From NCBI GenBank assembly GCA_035509415.1, contig DATJLQ010000054.1, positions 1-40,992 of the forward strand: 40,992 bases of DNA, read 5' to 3'. The position numbers were made by a program, and so were the translations under genes. How positions within the stretch are numbered: the first letter of the stretch is position 1; the number at the start of each line of letters is the position of its first letter. This document shows positions 17,505-26,984 of this stretch, in pieces. The DNA is from DATJLQ01 sp035509415 (GTDB lineage Bacteria; Pseudomonadota; Alphaproteobacteria; JACZXZ01). The notes beneath the pieces were generated by a model. It ran no database searches and was not told where the DNA came from. It saw only the letters and a program-made list of their open reading frames with translations.

Positions 17505-19373
17505 CTAAAGGCGGGCACGTGCGGCGGCCTCGACCTCGGCGATCTTGAACGGCCGGCCGGTCACCTTGTTCAATCCCTCGGCGGGGACGAGATAGCGCGC
17601 GCGCAGCACCGTGAGCAGCTGGCCGTTGTTCATCTCCGGCACCAGGACCTTGTCGAAGCCCGCGAGCAGCTCGCCCAAATTCGACGGCAGCGGCCAGATA
17701 TGGCGCAGATGGATGTGCGACACCGCGTGCCCCTCGCGCTTCAGCTTCTCGACCGCGCGGCTGATCGGACCCTTGGTCGAGCCCCAGCCGACGATCGCGA
17801 GCTTGCCCGCGCTCTCGCCGCTCTCGGTCCGCTGGAGCGGAATGTCGCGCGCGATGCCCTCGATCTTGGCGGCGCGCGCCTCGGTCATGCGCTGATGGTT
17901 CTCGGGCTCGTAGGAGATGTTGCCGCTCATGAAGTCGCGCTCGATGCCGCCGATGCGATGCACCATGTTGGGCGTCCCGGGCTTGACCCAGGGACGCGCC
18001 CCGGTCGCGGCGTCGCGCAGATAGGGATGGTAGTCCGCGGGCTCGGTGCGGAACGCGACCGGGAACGGCTTGTAGCTCGAGAAGTCCGGGATGCGCCAGG
18101 GCTCGGCCGCGTTGGCGAGATAGCCGTCGGTCAAGACCACGACCGGGGTCATGTATTTGGTCGCGAGCCGCACCGCCTCGATGCCGATCTCGAAGCAATC
18201 GGACGAGGAGGCGGCCGCGAGCACCACGAGCGGCGCATCCGCGTTGCGGCCATAGACCGCCTGGAACAGGTCCGATTGCTCGGTCTTGGTCGGCATGCCG
18301 GTCGACGGGCCCGCGCGCTGGGAATTGACCACGATGAGCGGCAGCTCGGTCGCGACCGCCAGGCCGAGCGCCTCGCTCTTGAGCGCCACCCCCGGGCCCG
18401 AGCTCGAGGTGACGCCCATGGCGCCCGCGTAGGAGGCGCCCAAGGCCGAGCCGATCGCCGCGATCTCGTCCTCGGCCTGGAAGGTCACGACGCCGAACTG
18501 CTTCAAATCCGCGAGCGCGTGGAGGATCGCCGACGCGGGCGTGATCGGATAGGAGCAGAAGACGAGCGGGAGATTCGCGAGCCGGCAGCCCGCAAGCAGG
18601 CCCCACGCCATCGCCTCGGTGCCGGTGACGGTACGGTAGAGGCCCGCAGGCAGATGCGCCGGCGGGACCGTGTAGGCGGGAAGCGGCTCCGCGAGCTCGG
18701 CCGTCTCGCCGTAGGCGTGGCCCGCGTTGAGGGCCGCGATGTTCGCCTCGGCGAGCGTCGGCTCCTTCTGGAAGCGGCGCTTCAGATACTCGATCGTCGC
18801 GGTGCGCTCGCGCCCGTACATCCAGAACAGGAGCCCGAGCGCCCACATGTTCTTGCAGCGCAGCGCCTCCTTCTGGCTGAGCTCGATCGACTTCACCGCC
18901 TCGAGCGTGAGCTTCGAGATGTCGATGTCGATGACGCGGAAGCCGTCGAGGCCGCCGTCCTTCAGGGGATCGCTCTTGTAGCCGGCCTTCGCGTAGTTGC
19001 GCTCGGTGAAGGCGCCGCCGTTGAGGATGAGCACGCCGCCCGGCTTCAGGTCGCGCAGATTCGTCTTCAGCGCCGCCGGATTGAGCGCCACCAGCACGTC
19101 GGGCGCGTCGCCCGAGGTGCGGATCTCGCGCGCGCCGAAATTGATCTGGAACGCGGACACGCCGAAGGTGGTGCCGACGGGCGCTCTGATCTCGGCCGGG
19201 AAGTCGGGGAAGGTCGCGAGGTCGTTGCCGGCGAAGGCGGTCGTCTGCGCGAACCGGCTGCCGGTGAGCTGGATGCCGTCGCCCGAATCGCCCGCGATGC
19301 GCACCACGACCGATTCGAGCGTCTCCCGGTGGTGGCGCTCGGGATGCTCGGCTCGTACGACGTTGCCTTCCAT
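17505..19373 (-). CDS. korA: 2-oxoacid:ferredoxin oxidoreductase, fused gamma/alpha subunit
   Basis: Partner of KorB. The 622-residue protein is a natural fusion: an N-terminal gamma domain (RIAGDSGDGIQLTGSRFAQ at about residues 26-44, up to about 200) joined to the alpha domain, which starts near TGTEAMAWGLLAGCRL and contains YPITPASAILHAL, the conserved substrate/CoA loop, FQAEDEIAAIGSALGASYAG and TSSSGPG. The C-terminal domain near KLAIVGWGSTKGPI is the transketolase-C-like fold. Size and order match the two-subunit KorAB type. The start at ATG 19373 has TAGGA six bases upstream, and a promoter is seen at 19463-19491. Such enzymes in aerobes link the citric acid cycle to ferredoxin supply. 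Confidence 0.93.
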   Translation of the reverse strand: MEGNVVRAEHPERHHRETLESVVVRIAGDSGDGIQLTGSRFAQTTAFAGNDLATFPDFPAEIRAPVGTTFGVSAFQINFGAREIRTSGDAPDVLVALNPAALKTNLRDLKPGGVLILNGGAFTERNYAKAGYKSDPLKDGGLDGFRVIDIDISKLTLEAVKSIELSQKEALRCKNMWALGLLFWMYGRERTATIEYLKRRFQKEPTLAEANIAALNAGHAYGETAELAEPLPAYTVPPAHLPAGLYRTVTGTEAMAWGLLAGCRLANLPLVFCSYPITPASAILHALADLKQFGVVTFQAEDEIAAIGSALGASYAGAMGVTSSSGPGVALKSEALGLAVATELPLIVVNSQRAGPSTGMPTKTEQSDLFQAVYGRNADAPLVVLAAASSSDCFEIGIEAVRLATKYMTPVVVLTDGYLANAAEPWRIPDFSSYKPFPVAFRTEPADYHPYLRDAATGARPWVKPGTPNMVHRIGGIERDFMSGNISYEPENHQRMTEARAAKIEGIARDIPLQRTESGESAGKLAIVGWGSTKGPISRAVEKLKREGHAVSHIHLRHIWPLPSNLGELLAGFDKVLVPEMNNGQLLTVLRARYLVPAEGLNKVTGRPFKIAEVEAAARARL

Positions 19374-19462
19374 GCTGGGTCCTATCGCTGGGCCGCCGCT
19401 CGGGCGGCCTGGTCGCTCACGGGTTGGGGCGGCGCAATTGCCGCGCGTTCCGGCGGGGCTAG

Positions 19463-19491
19463 AACATAGTGGGATGGATATGGGTTCGCAA
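19463..19491 (-). promoter_or_regulatory. Candidate promoter of korAB
   Basis: Minus strand: TTGCGA (19486-19491), 17 bases, TATGTT (19463-19468), about 90 bases before the korA ATG. The leader contains a GC-rich hairpin, GGCCGCC (19391-19397) with GGCGGCC (19403-19409), ending 18 bases ahead of the start codon. Confidence 0.45.
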
Positions 19492-19539
19492 CACCCGAAG
19501 GCCAGCGCCGTCCGCGCGCCCTTGCTGCGCTGCAGCGCG

Positions 19540-20415
19540 TCAGCGGGTCGGCACCGGCTTCTCGCCGTGATAATCGTAGAAGCCGCGCCCGGTCTTGCGC
19601 CCGAGCCAGCCCGCCTCGACGTATTTCACCAGGAGCGGACAGGGCCGGTACTTGCTGTCGGCAAGTCCGTCGTGCAGCACCTGCATGACCGCGAGGCAGG
19701 TGTCGAGGCCGATGAAGTCGGCGAGCTCGAGCGGCCCCATCGGATGATGCGCGCCGAGGCGCATGCCGAGGTCGATCGCCTCGACCGAGCCGACGCCCTC
19801 GTAGAGCGCGTAGATCGCCTCGTTGATCATGGGCAGCAGGATGCGGTTGACGATGAAGGCGGGGAAGTCCTCGGCGTTGGCCGGCACCTTGCCGAGCTTG
19901 ATCGCGAGCTCGCGCACTGCCTTGAACGTCTCCTCCGAGGTCGCGAGCCCGCGGATGAGCTCGATGAGCTCCATCACCGGCACCGGGTTCATGAAATGCA
20001 TGCCGATGAACTTGTCGGGCCGGTCGGTGAGGGCGGCGAGGCGCGTGATCGAGATCGACGAGGTGTTGCTCGCGATCAAGGCGCTCTTCTGCAGGACCGG
20101 GCAGAGCGTCTTGAGGATCTCGCCCTTGACCGCGAGGTTCTCGGTCGCCGCCTCGATCACCAGGTCGCAATCGTGGTACGAGCCGTAGCCGTCGACCGTC
20201 TCGATGCGCTTGAGGGCCGCCTTCATCCTGTCGTCGTCGATGGCGCCGCGCCGGAGTTGCCGGCTCATGTTGCGCTCGATGATCTCGCGCGCCTTCGAGA
20301 GCGCGTCCTTGTTGCTGTCGCCGAGCCGCACCGCGAGCCCCGCGAGCGCGCACACATGGGCGATACCGTTGCCCATCTGTCCCGCGCCGATGATGCCTAC
20401 TTTCTGGATCGCCAA
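19540..20415 (-). CDS. hbd: 3-hydroxybutyryl-CoA dehydrogenase
   Basis: Interconverts acetoacetyl-CoA and 3-hydroxybutyryl-CoA with NAD(P), in the cytosol. The 291-residue protein has the Rossmann motif GAGQMGNGIA at residues 10-19, the EAATEN block, the SNTSSISIT helix, catalytic His140 in MHFMNPVPVMELIE with the following Glu, and NEAIYALYEGVGS in the C-terminal domain. This is the standard Hbd/FadB2 length. The start is a TTG at 20415: the conserved AIQKVGIIGAG begins directly after it and a GGAG lies seven bases upstream. It follows etfA by 56 bases in the conserved run HIG1-PduO-etfB-etfA-hbd, and it fits before Ccr in acetyl-CoA assimilation or in polyhydroxybutyrate turnover. Confidence 0.94.
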   Translation of the reverse strand: MAIQKVGIIGAGQMGNGIAHVCALAGLAVRLGDSNKDALSKAREIIERNMSRQLRRGAIDDDRMKAALKRIETVDGYGSYHDCDLVIEAATENLAVKGEILKTLCPVLQKSALIASNTSSISITRLAALTDRPDKFIGMHFMNPVPVMELIELIRGLATSEETFKAVRELAIKLGKVPANAEDFPAFIVNRILLPMINEAIYALYEGVGSVEAIDLGMRLGAHHPMGPLELADFIGLDTCLAVMQVLHDGLADSKYRPCPLLVKYVEAGWLGRKTGRGFYDYHGEKPVPTR

Positions 20416-20471
20416 TGTCCGTCTCCACCGATGTGCGCCGCGCGCGTGGGGGAGCCTTCGTCCCGCCCGCG

Positions 20472-21404
20472 CTACTTCGAGAGCTCGGCCTCGAGCTCGG
20501 GCAGCGCCTTGAACAGGTCCGCGACCAGGCCGTAATCGGCGACCTGGAAGATGGGCGCCTCCTCGTCCTTGTTGATGGCCACGATGACCTTCGAATCCTT
20601 CATGCCCGCGAGATGCTGGATGGCGCCCGAGATGCCGACCGCGATGTAGAGGTCGGGGGCGACGATCTTCCCGGTCTGGCCCACCTGGTAGTCGTTGGGA
20701 ACGAAGCCCGCGTCGACCGCCGCGCGCGAGGCGCCCACGGCAGCGCCCAGCTTGTCCGCGACCTTCTCGAGCAAATGGAAATTCTCGCCCGACTGCATGC
20801 CGCGCCCGCCCGAGATGACGATGCGCGCGGCGGTGAGCTCGGGCCGCTCGGATTTCGAGAGGGCCGCGCTCACGAAGCGCGAGAGGCCGAGATCGGCGCC
20901 GGCCTCCACCGTCTCGACCGCAGCCGAGCCGCCCGCGGCGGGGGCCGCGTCGAACGCGGTGCCGCGCACGGTGATGAACTTGATCGCGTCCTTCGATTGC
21001 ACGGTCGCGAGCGCGTTCCCGGCATAGATCGGGCGCACGAAGGTGTCGACCGAGACGACCTTCACGATGTCGGAGATCTGCTGGCTGTCGGCGAGTGCCG
21101 CCGCGCGCGGCAGCACGTTCTTTCCGAACGTGTCGGCGGGGGCGAGCACGTGGCTGTAGCCGGGTGCGAGCCGCGCGACCAGCGCTGCCACGTTCTCGGC
21201 GAGCCCGTGGTCGAGATGGGGCGCGTCTGCCGCGAGCACTTTGGCGACGCCCGCGATCTTGGCGCCCGCTTGGGCCGCCGAGCCGCAACCCGCGCCCGCC
21301 ACGAGAAGATGGACCTCGCCCAGCGCGCGAGCCGCCGTGACCGCATTCAGGGTCGCGGGCCGGATCGAGGCGTTGTCGTGGGAGGCGACGACGAGCGCGC
21401 TCAT
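20472..21404 (-). CDS. etfA: Electron transfer flavoprotein alpha subunit
   Basis: FAD-binding half of the ETF heterodimer that collects electrons from acyl-CoA dehydrogenases and passes them to ETF:ubiquinone oxidoreductase. The 310-residue protein has the ISGGRGMQSGENFHLLEKVA loop, the GQTGKIVAPDLYIAVGISG FAD site, and IQHLAGMKDSKVIVAINKDEEAPIFQVADYG, split here as LAGMKDSKVIVAINKDEEAP followed by IFQVADYG, the signature of the group. Its ATG overlaps the etfB stop (ATGA, 21404-21401), so subunit synthesis is coupled. The methylsuccinyl-CoA dehydrogenase encoded at 23872-25566 is a likely electron donor. Confidence 0.95.
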   Translation of the reverse strand: MSALVVASHDNASIRPATLNAVTAARALGEVHLLVAGAGCGSAAQAGAKIAGVAKVLAADAPHLDHGLAENVAALVARLAPGYSHVLAPADTFGKNVLPRAAALADSQQISDIVKVVSVDTFVRPIYAGNALATVQSKDAIKFITVRGTAFDAAPAAGGSAAVETVEAGADLGLSRFVSAALSKSERPELTAARIVISGGRGMQSGENFHLLEKVADKLGAAVGASRAAVDAGFVPNDYQVGQTGKIVAPDLYIAVGISGAIQHLAGMKDSKVIVAINKDEEAPIFQVADYGLVADLFKALPELEAELSK

Positions 21405-22165
21405 GCGATCACCTTCGCCTCGCTCTTGAGCTTGGCGACGAGCTCGGCCACGTCCTTGACCTTGACCCCGCCCTTGCGCTTCGACGGCTCCTCGACCTTG
21501 AGCGTCGCGAGGCGCGGCGAGACATCGACGCCGAGATCGGCGGGCGAGAGCTTGTCGATGGGCTTCTTCTTCGCCTTCATGATGTTGGGGAGGCTCGCGT
21601 AACGCGGCTCGTTGAGGCGCAAATCGGTGGTCACGATCGCGGGCAGCTTGATCGCAACCGTCTCGAGCCCGCCATCGACCTCGCGCGTGACCTCGAGCTC
21701 GCCATCCTTCGCCACGAGCTTCGAGGCGAAGGTCGCCTGGGGCCAGCCGAGGAGGGCGGCCAGCATCTGGCCGGTCTGGTTCGAATCGTCGTCGATCGCC
21801 TGCTTCCCCAGGATCACCAGCGCGGGGTTCTCCTTCGCGACCACGGCCTTCAGGAGCTTCGCCACCGCGAGCGGCTGGACCTCCTGGTCGGTCTCGACAT
21901 GGATGCCGCGGTCGGCGCCCATGGCGAGCGCGGTGCGGATGGTCTCCTGCGCCTGGGCGGGGCCGATCGAGAGCGCCACGATCTCGGTCGCCTTGCCCGC
22001 TTCCTTGAGGCGCACCGCCTCCTCGACCGCGATCTCGTCGAACGGGTTCATCGACATTTTGACGTTCGCGGTCTCGACCCCGGATTGATCGCTCTTGACC
22101 CGGATTTTGACGTTGAAATCGACCACCCGCTTGACCGGGACCAGAAGCTTCATCGCGGCATCCAT
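21401..22165 (-). CDS. etfB: Electron transfer flavoprotein beta subunit
   Basis: AMP-binding half of ETF. The product, 254 residues from the ATG at 22165, has the typical MKLLVPVKRVVDFNVKIRV opening, MNPFDEIAVEEAVRLKEAG, the LGKQAIDDDSNQTGQ nucleotide/partner loop, and the recognition-loop region LPAIVTTDLRLNEPRYASLP. An internal ATG at 22153 gives the family's usual N-terminus (250 residues) and may be the real start; the 22165 ATG has GGAGA about 11 bases upstream, slightly far. Two promoter-like elements lie in the 261-base gap before it, suggesting that etfBA-hbd can be transcribed apart from the PduO gene. Confidence 0.95.
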   Translation of the reverse strand: MDAAMKLLVPVKRVVDFNVKIRVKSDQSGVETANVKMSMNPFDEIAVEEAVRLKEAGKATEIVALSIGPAQAQETIRTALAMGADRGIHVETDQEVQPLAVAKLLKAVVAKENPALVILGKQAIDDDSNQTGQMLAALLGWPQATFASKLVAKDGELEVTREVDGGLETVAIKLPAIVTTDLRLNEPRYASLPNIMKAKKKPIDKLSPADLGVDVSPRLATLKVEEPSKRKGGVKVKDVAELVAKLKSEAKVIA

Positions 22166-22264
22166 CGATCGACTGTCTCCGGGCCGGGCGCGGATCGCGC
22201 GCTCGCGTTCCCGGAGCCTGGGTTGCTTGGGCTCGAAACGGCTGCCTGTTTAAGAGGCGGTCTT

Positions 22265-22293
22265 TGTTTAGGAGACGGTCCGGGGCCTGTCAA
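22265..22293 (-). promoter_or_regulatory. Candidate proximal promoter of etfB
   Basis: Minus strand: perfect TTGACA (22288-22293), 17 bases, TAAACA (22265-22270), about 100 bases before the etfB start. A second TAAACA lies further downstream in a CTTAAACAGGC context. Confidence 0.45.
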
Positions 22294-22364
22294 GCCGCCG
22301 ACCGCCCCACGCGCCGCCCCGAAAAGCTTGGATTTCCTCGTTAAACCCTCGATTTCGCAGGTGC

Positions 22365-22393
22365 ACACTAGGCCCGGCCCGGGAGGCTGTCAA
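22365..22393 (-). promoter_or_regulatory. Candidate distal promoter of etfB
   Basis: Minus strand: perfect TTGACA (22388-22393), 17 bases, TAGTGT (22365-22370). It is exactly 100 bases upstream of the proximal element, so the two form a tandem pair with identical -35 boxes and spacing. Confidence 0.45.
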
Positions 22394-22426
22394 TCGAGGG
22401 CGGGCGCGGCCGCGCGCGAGGATGCG

Positions 22427-23008
22427 TCAGCGGTTCTGCCCCGGGACCCAGAGCACGTCGCGCTTCCCCTTGCCGTTGAGATAACGCGCGAGCACGAAGA
22501 GATGGTCCGAGAGGCGGTTCGCGTAGCGGATCGCGGCCGCGCTCACGGGCTCCTCTTCGGCGAGCGCCGTCATCGCGCGCTCGGCCCGGCGCACGATGGT
22601 GCGCGCGAGATGGAGATAGGCCGAGGCCGGCGTGCCGCCCGGGAGCACGAAGGAGTTGAGCGGTGCGAGCTCGGCGTTCATCCCGTCGATCTCGCGCTCG
22701 AGGCGCGTCACTTGCGCCTCGACGATGCGCAATTGACCCGCGGGCTTTTTCCCGTGCGCCTTCTGCGGCGGCGCCTCGGGCGTGCAGAGATCGGCGCCGA
22801 GATCGAACAGATCGTTCTGGATGCGCCCGAGCATTCCGTCGGCCTTGCCCTTGGTATGGAGGCGCGCAAGGCCGATCGCCGCGTTCGCCTCGTCGACCTC
22901 GCCATAGGCCGCGACGCGCAGCGCGTGCTTCTTCACGCGCGCGCCGTTGCCGAGCGAGGTCTCGCCCTTGTCTCCGCCGCGCGTGTAGATGCGGGTCAGC
23001 CGGACCAT
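22427..23008 (-). CDS. pduO: Cob(I)alamin adenosyltransferase, PduO type
   Basis: Transfers adenosyl from ATP to cob(I)alamin or a corrinoid precursor, making the cofactor used by NrdJ and Ecm in this window. The 193-residue protein carries the PduO ATP site RIYTRGGDKGETSLGNG near the N-terminus, the AYGEVDEANAAIG helix, the RIQNDLFDLGADLCTP block, FVLPGGTPASAYLHLARTIVRRAER and YANRLSDHLFVLAR. All are family hallmarks, and the length is normal. It is 27 bases downstream of the HIG1-type gene and upstream of etfBA, an order conserved in many Alphaproteobacteria. The assignment to the PduO rather than CobA or EutT type is clear from sequence. Confidence 0.95.
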   Translation of the reverse strand: MVRLTRIYTRGGDKGETSLGNGARVKKHALRVAAYGEVDEANAAIGLARLHTKGKADGMLGRIQNDLFDLGADLCTPEAPPQKAHGKKPAGQLRIVEAQVTRLEREIDGMNAELAPLNSFVLPGGTPASAYLHLARTIVRRAERAMTALAEEEPVSAAAIRYANRLSDHLFVLARYLNGKGKRDVLWVPGQNR

Positions 23009-23035
23009 CTCAATCCCCTCGGCCGCGTTGCGACG

Positions 23036-23242
23036 TCAGCCGTGGCGGAAGAAAAGCATGAAAATCGCGAACAGCGCCAGGGCCAGGGCCTGGAGCGCCA
23101 CCCGGAGGCGCATCAGCTTGTTCGAGTATTTCTTGTTGAAGGCGCCGCCCTTGAACATCGAGACCACGCCGGTGATGAGCGTGATCACCACCAGCGCCAT
23201 GACGACGCCGACCGCGTATTCCAGGATCTTGGCCATGGGCAT
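23036..23242 (-). CDS. HIG1-type twin-transmembrane small protein
   Basis: A 68-residue inner-membrane protein with two helices (about residues 6-30 and 47-65) joined by the short basic loop FKGGAFNKKYSNKLMRLRV. The loop and the RVALQALAL following it match the HIG1/hypoxia-induced protein family, whose mitochondrial members associate with cytochrome oxidase and the bc1 complex. The bacterial role is not established; a respiratory-chain assembly role is an inference. It starts at ATG 23242, with a second ATG two codons later. It is the usual partner directly upstream of the PduO adenosyltransferase gene. A TATACC element ends only about seven bases before the first ATG, so a very short leader or use of the second ATG is possible. 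Confidence 0.88.
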   Translation of the reverse strand: MPMAKILEYAVGVVMALVVITLITGVVSMFKGGAFNKKYSNKLMRLRVALQALALALFAIFMLFFRHG

Positions 23243-23272
23243 GGGTCCGGTATAGCGCGCCTGGGTGCCGCT

Positions 23273-23316
23273 GCCTACGGGGATTTGGCCTACGGGGATT
23301 TGGCTTATCGGGATTG
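23273..23316. repeat. Short tandem repeat at the barnase gene 3' end
   Basis: A 15-base unit GCCTACGGGGATTTG occurs twice without change (23273-23287, 23288-23302), followed by a degenerate copy GCTTATCGGGATTG (23303-23316). The third copy covers the last codons and stop of the barnase-like gene and the first two lie between it and the HIG1 gene. Confidence 0.8.
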
Positions 23317-23829
23317 AGCGGGCGGCACGGGAACCCGGGCCACGTCGCGGTAATGGTCGACGGTTACCCAGACGAGCCAGCGCCCAGGCGCGTCCTCGAC
23401 ATAAAGCAGGCGATGGGCACCCCGGTGCCCGCCCGCATAATCGAGATCGGCCTCGCGATAGCGCCCGTCGAATTCCGCCGGCAGTGCGCCGTTGCGGTTG
23501 CCGTAGCGGTCGCCGCCGATGGCATCGCCCGGCGACGTCGCCCAGAGATCGGCGCCGCCGTGCCAGCCGCGCGCCTCGGCCTGGCGCTTCGCGAGATAGC
23601 AAGCGGGGAGGCGGCCGGTCGCCTCCAGCGCATCCACCACGGCGACGAAGGCCGCGACATCGCCGAGACGCTCGGCGCGCGCGAAATCGGCCAGCGCCGC
23701 GTCCTCGGGTCCGCGCGCGGTCTGGGGCAGGCCGCAGACGCTCGGATCGGCGAAAGAGGATTGCGCGGCGCCGAAAATAAGCGTCGCGCCGAGCAGGAGC
23801 GCGCAGGACAGCCGAAATGCGTAGTTCAT
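23305..23829 (-). CDS. Secreted barnase-like guanyl-type ribonuclease
   Basis: Probable exported RNase of the barnase (N1/T1/barnase) family. From the ATG at 23829 the protein has 174 residues: a signal peptide (basic start, hydrophobic core, cleavage after about FADP at residues 26-29), a helical lead-in and the nuclease fold. The family blocks match in order: YLAKRQAEARGW, AIGGDRYGNRNGALP, YREADLDYAGGHRGAHRLLY and VTVDHYRDV. Barnase catalytic residues Lys27, Glu73, Arg83, Arg87 and His102 correspond to Lys81, Glu126, Arg136, Arg140 and His159. The base-recognition Glu60 of barnase appears to be Asn113 here, so guanine preference may be altered. No barstar-like gene is adjacent on either strand. 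Confidence 0.88.
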   Translation of the reverse strand: MNYAFRLSCALLLGATLIFGAAQSSFADPSVCGLPQTARGPEDAALADFARAERLGDVAAFVAVVDALEATGRLPACYLAKRQAEARGWHGGADLWATSPGDAIGGDRYGNRNGALPAEFDGRYREADLDYAGGHRGAHRLLYVEDAPGRWLVWVTVDHYRDVARVPVPPAQSR

Positions 23830-23871
23830 GGCGATCAGTGTGACGCGCAATCGAGCGCGCGCGCAACCCGC

Positions 23872-25566
23872 CTAGTTCCGCCCCGCGAGCAGCCCGCGCG
23901 CGATGACGCCCGCCTGGATCTCGGCCGCACCCTCGAAAATATTGAGGATGCGCGCGTCGCACAGCACGCGGCTGATCGCATATTCCTCGGCGTAGCCGTT
24001 GCCGCCGTGGATCTGGAGCGCATTGTCGGCGTTGGCCCAGGCGGTGCGGGCACCCAACAGCTTCGCCATGCCCGCCTCGATGTCGCAGCGCCGGTCGCTG
24101 TCCTTCTCGCGCGCGGCGAAATAGGTGAGCTGGCGCGCGATCATGGTCTCGACCGCCATCCAGGCGAGCTTGCCGGCGACGCGCGGGAACTTGACGATGG
24201 GCTTGCCGAACTGGACGCGCTCCATCGCATATTTGAGGCCGAGCTCGAGGGCGCATTGAGCCACACCCGTCGCGCGCGCCGCGGTCTGGATGCGCGCACT
24301 CTCGAAGGTCGCCATGAGCTGCTTGAATCCCTGGCCCTCGACGGCGCCGAGGAGATTGTCGGCTTTCACCTCGAAGCCGTCGAAGCCGAGCTCGAACTCC
24401 TTCATGCCGCGATAGCCCAGGACCTTGATCTCGCCGCCGCTCATGCCGGTCGCCGGGAACGGGTCGCCCTCGACCCCACGCGGCTTCTCGGCCAAGAACA
24501 TGGACAAGCCCTTGTAGCCCGCCTCCTTGGGGTCGGTGCGCGCCAAGAGCGTCATGAGGTCGGCGCGCGCCGCGTGGGTGATCCAGGTCTTGTTGCCGGT
24601 CACGCGGTAGACCTCGCCGTCCCGCACCGCGCGGGTGCGAAGCGACCCGAGGTCGGAGCCCGTATTGGGCTCGGTGAAGACCGCGGTCGGCAGAATCTCG
24701 CCGCTCGCGATCTTGGGCAGCCAGAATTCCTTCTGCGCCTCCGTGCCGGCGAGCCGGATCAGCTCGGCCGCGATCTCCGAGCGCGTGCCGAGCGAGCCCA
24801 CGCCGATATAGCCGCGGGAGAGCTCCTCGGTCACGACGCACATCGCGACCTTGCCGAGGCCGAGCCCGCCATAGGCCTCGGGCACCGTGAGGCCGAACAC
24901 GCCGAGCTCGGCGAGCTCGGTCACGATTTCGATCGGGATGAGCTTGTCCTCGCGGTGCCAGTCGGGGGCCGCGGGCGCCACCTTGGCGTCGGCGAAGCGG
25001 CGGAATTGGTCGCGGATCATGACCAGCGCCTCGTCGTCGAGGGCGGGGTCGCCGAAGCTCCTATGCTCGACCAAGAGCTCGGCGATGCGCGCGCGCGCGG
25101 CGGCGGAATTGCCGCGCTCGGCGAGGAGGGTGATCGACGGGCGCATCAACGCCGCGAGGTCGCTCTCGACGACGCCCAAATCCGCCGGGCGCACGATCTC
25201 GACCTGGGACATGGCGAGCCCGCCCTTGAGCTGGGCGAGATACTCGCCGAACGCGGCCTGGAGGATGAGCCGCTCGAGCTCGCCGAGCTTCGCCTCGCTC
25301 TCGAGCCGCTGCGCCCAGGCGAGCATCTCGCGCAAGGCGGCGACGTAGGTCGCGGTCCAGGCGTAGCCGTGGGCCGCGTGCTGCTCGCGCTCGAGAAGGC
25401 CAGCGTCGACCGACCCGCCCCGCGTCACCTTGTCCGCGACCGCGAGGCGCGCATGGCCGAGATAGGCCTCGGCGGCGTCGACCGCGTCGGCGCACAGCTC
25501 GAAGAGATCGGGGAGGAGCGGCGTCGCCGCTTCGTCTCGATCGGGTTTCGCGGCGGCCTGGCTCAT
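23872..25566 (-). CDS. mcd: (2S)-methylsuccinyl-CoA dehydrogenase
   Basis: FAD enzyme that oxidises (2S)-methylsuccinyl-CoA to mesaconyl-CoA, a step unique to the ethylmalonyl-CoA pathway. The 564-residue protein is about 170 residues longer than ordinary acyl-CoA dehydrogenases: a helical N-terminal extension, the mark of Mcd, precedes the catalytic core (from about DDEALVMIRDQFRRF). The core has AVFTEPNTGSDLGSLRT, GNKTWITHA, ALELGLKYAMERVQFGKPI, and the C-terminal QIHGGNGYAEEY...RILNIFEGAAEIQ. It is 28 bases downstream of ccr with a good purine-rich Shine-Dalgarno sequence, so ccr-mcd is one unit. Electrons should go to the EtfAB encoded nearby. The neighbourhood makes the substrate assignment strong. 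Confidence 0.93.
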   Translation of the reverse strand: MSQAAAKPDRDEAATPLLPDLFELCADAVDAAEAYLGHARLAVADKVTRGGSVDAGLLEREQHAAHGYAWTATYVAALREMLAWAQRLESEAKLGELERLILQAAFGEYLAQLKGGLAMSQVEIVRPADLGVVESDLAALMRPSITLLAERGNSAAARARIAELLVEHRSFGDPALDDEALVMIRDQFRRFADAKVAPAAPDWHREDKLIPIEIVTELAELGVFGLTVPEAYGGLGLGKVAMCVVTEELSRGYIGVGSLGTRSEIAAELIRLAGTEAQKEFWLPKIASGEILPTAVFTEPNTGSDLGSLRTRAVRDGEVYRVTGNKTWITHAARADLMTLLARTDPKEAGYKGLSMFLAEKPRGVEGDPFPATGMSGGEIKVLGYRGMKEFELGFDGFEVKADNLLGAVEGQGFKQLMATFESARIQTAARATGVAQCALELGLKYAMERVQFGKPIVKFPRVAGKLAWMAVETMIARQLTYFAAREKDSDRRCDIEAGMAKLLGARTAWANADNALQIHGGNGYAEEYAISRVLCDARILNIFEGAAEIQAGVIARGLLAGRN

Positions 25567-25594
25567 GGCATCCCCTTTTGCCGCGTGGGCGCGT

Positions 25595-26887
<1,293 letters not shown>

Positions 26888-26952
26888 TCGACCGCCTCCG
26901 CTCTTTCGCGTTGGGATTTCGCTTCCGGACTTCGGCTCTGGACTTCGTTTCG

Positions 26953-26973
26953 GACCGGCACGCGCGTCCGGTC
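26953..26973 (-). other. Inverted repeat in the ccr leader
   Basis: GACCGG (26953-26958) pairs with CCGGTC (26968-26973) around nine bases that include the palindrome ACGCGCGT. It lies within the predicted transcript leader just after the -10 box and about 65 bases before the ccr start. Role unknown. Confidence 0.4.
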
Positions 26974-26984
26974 AGGATGAAGGG

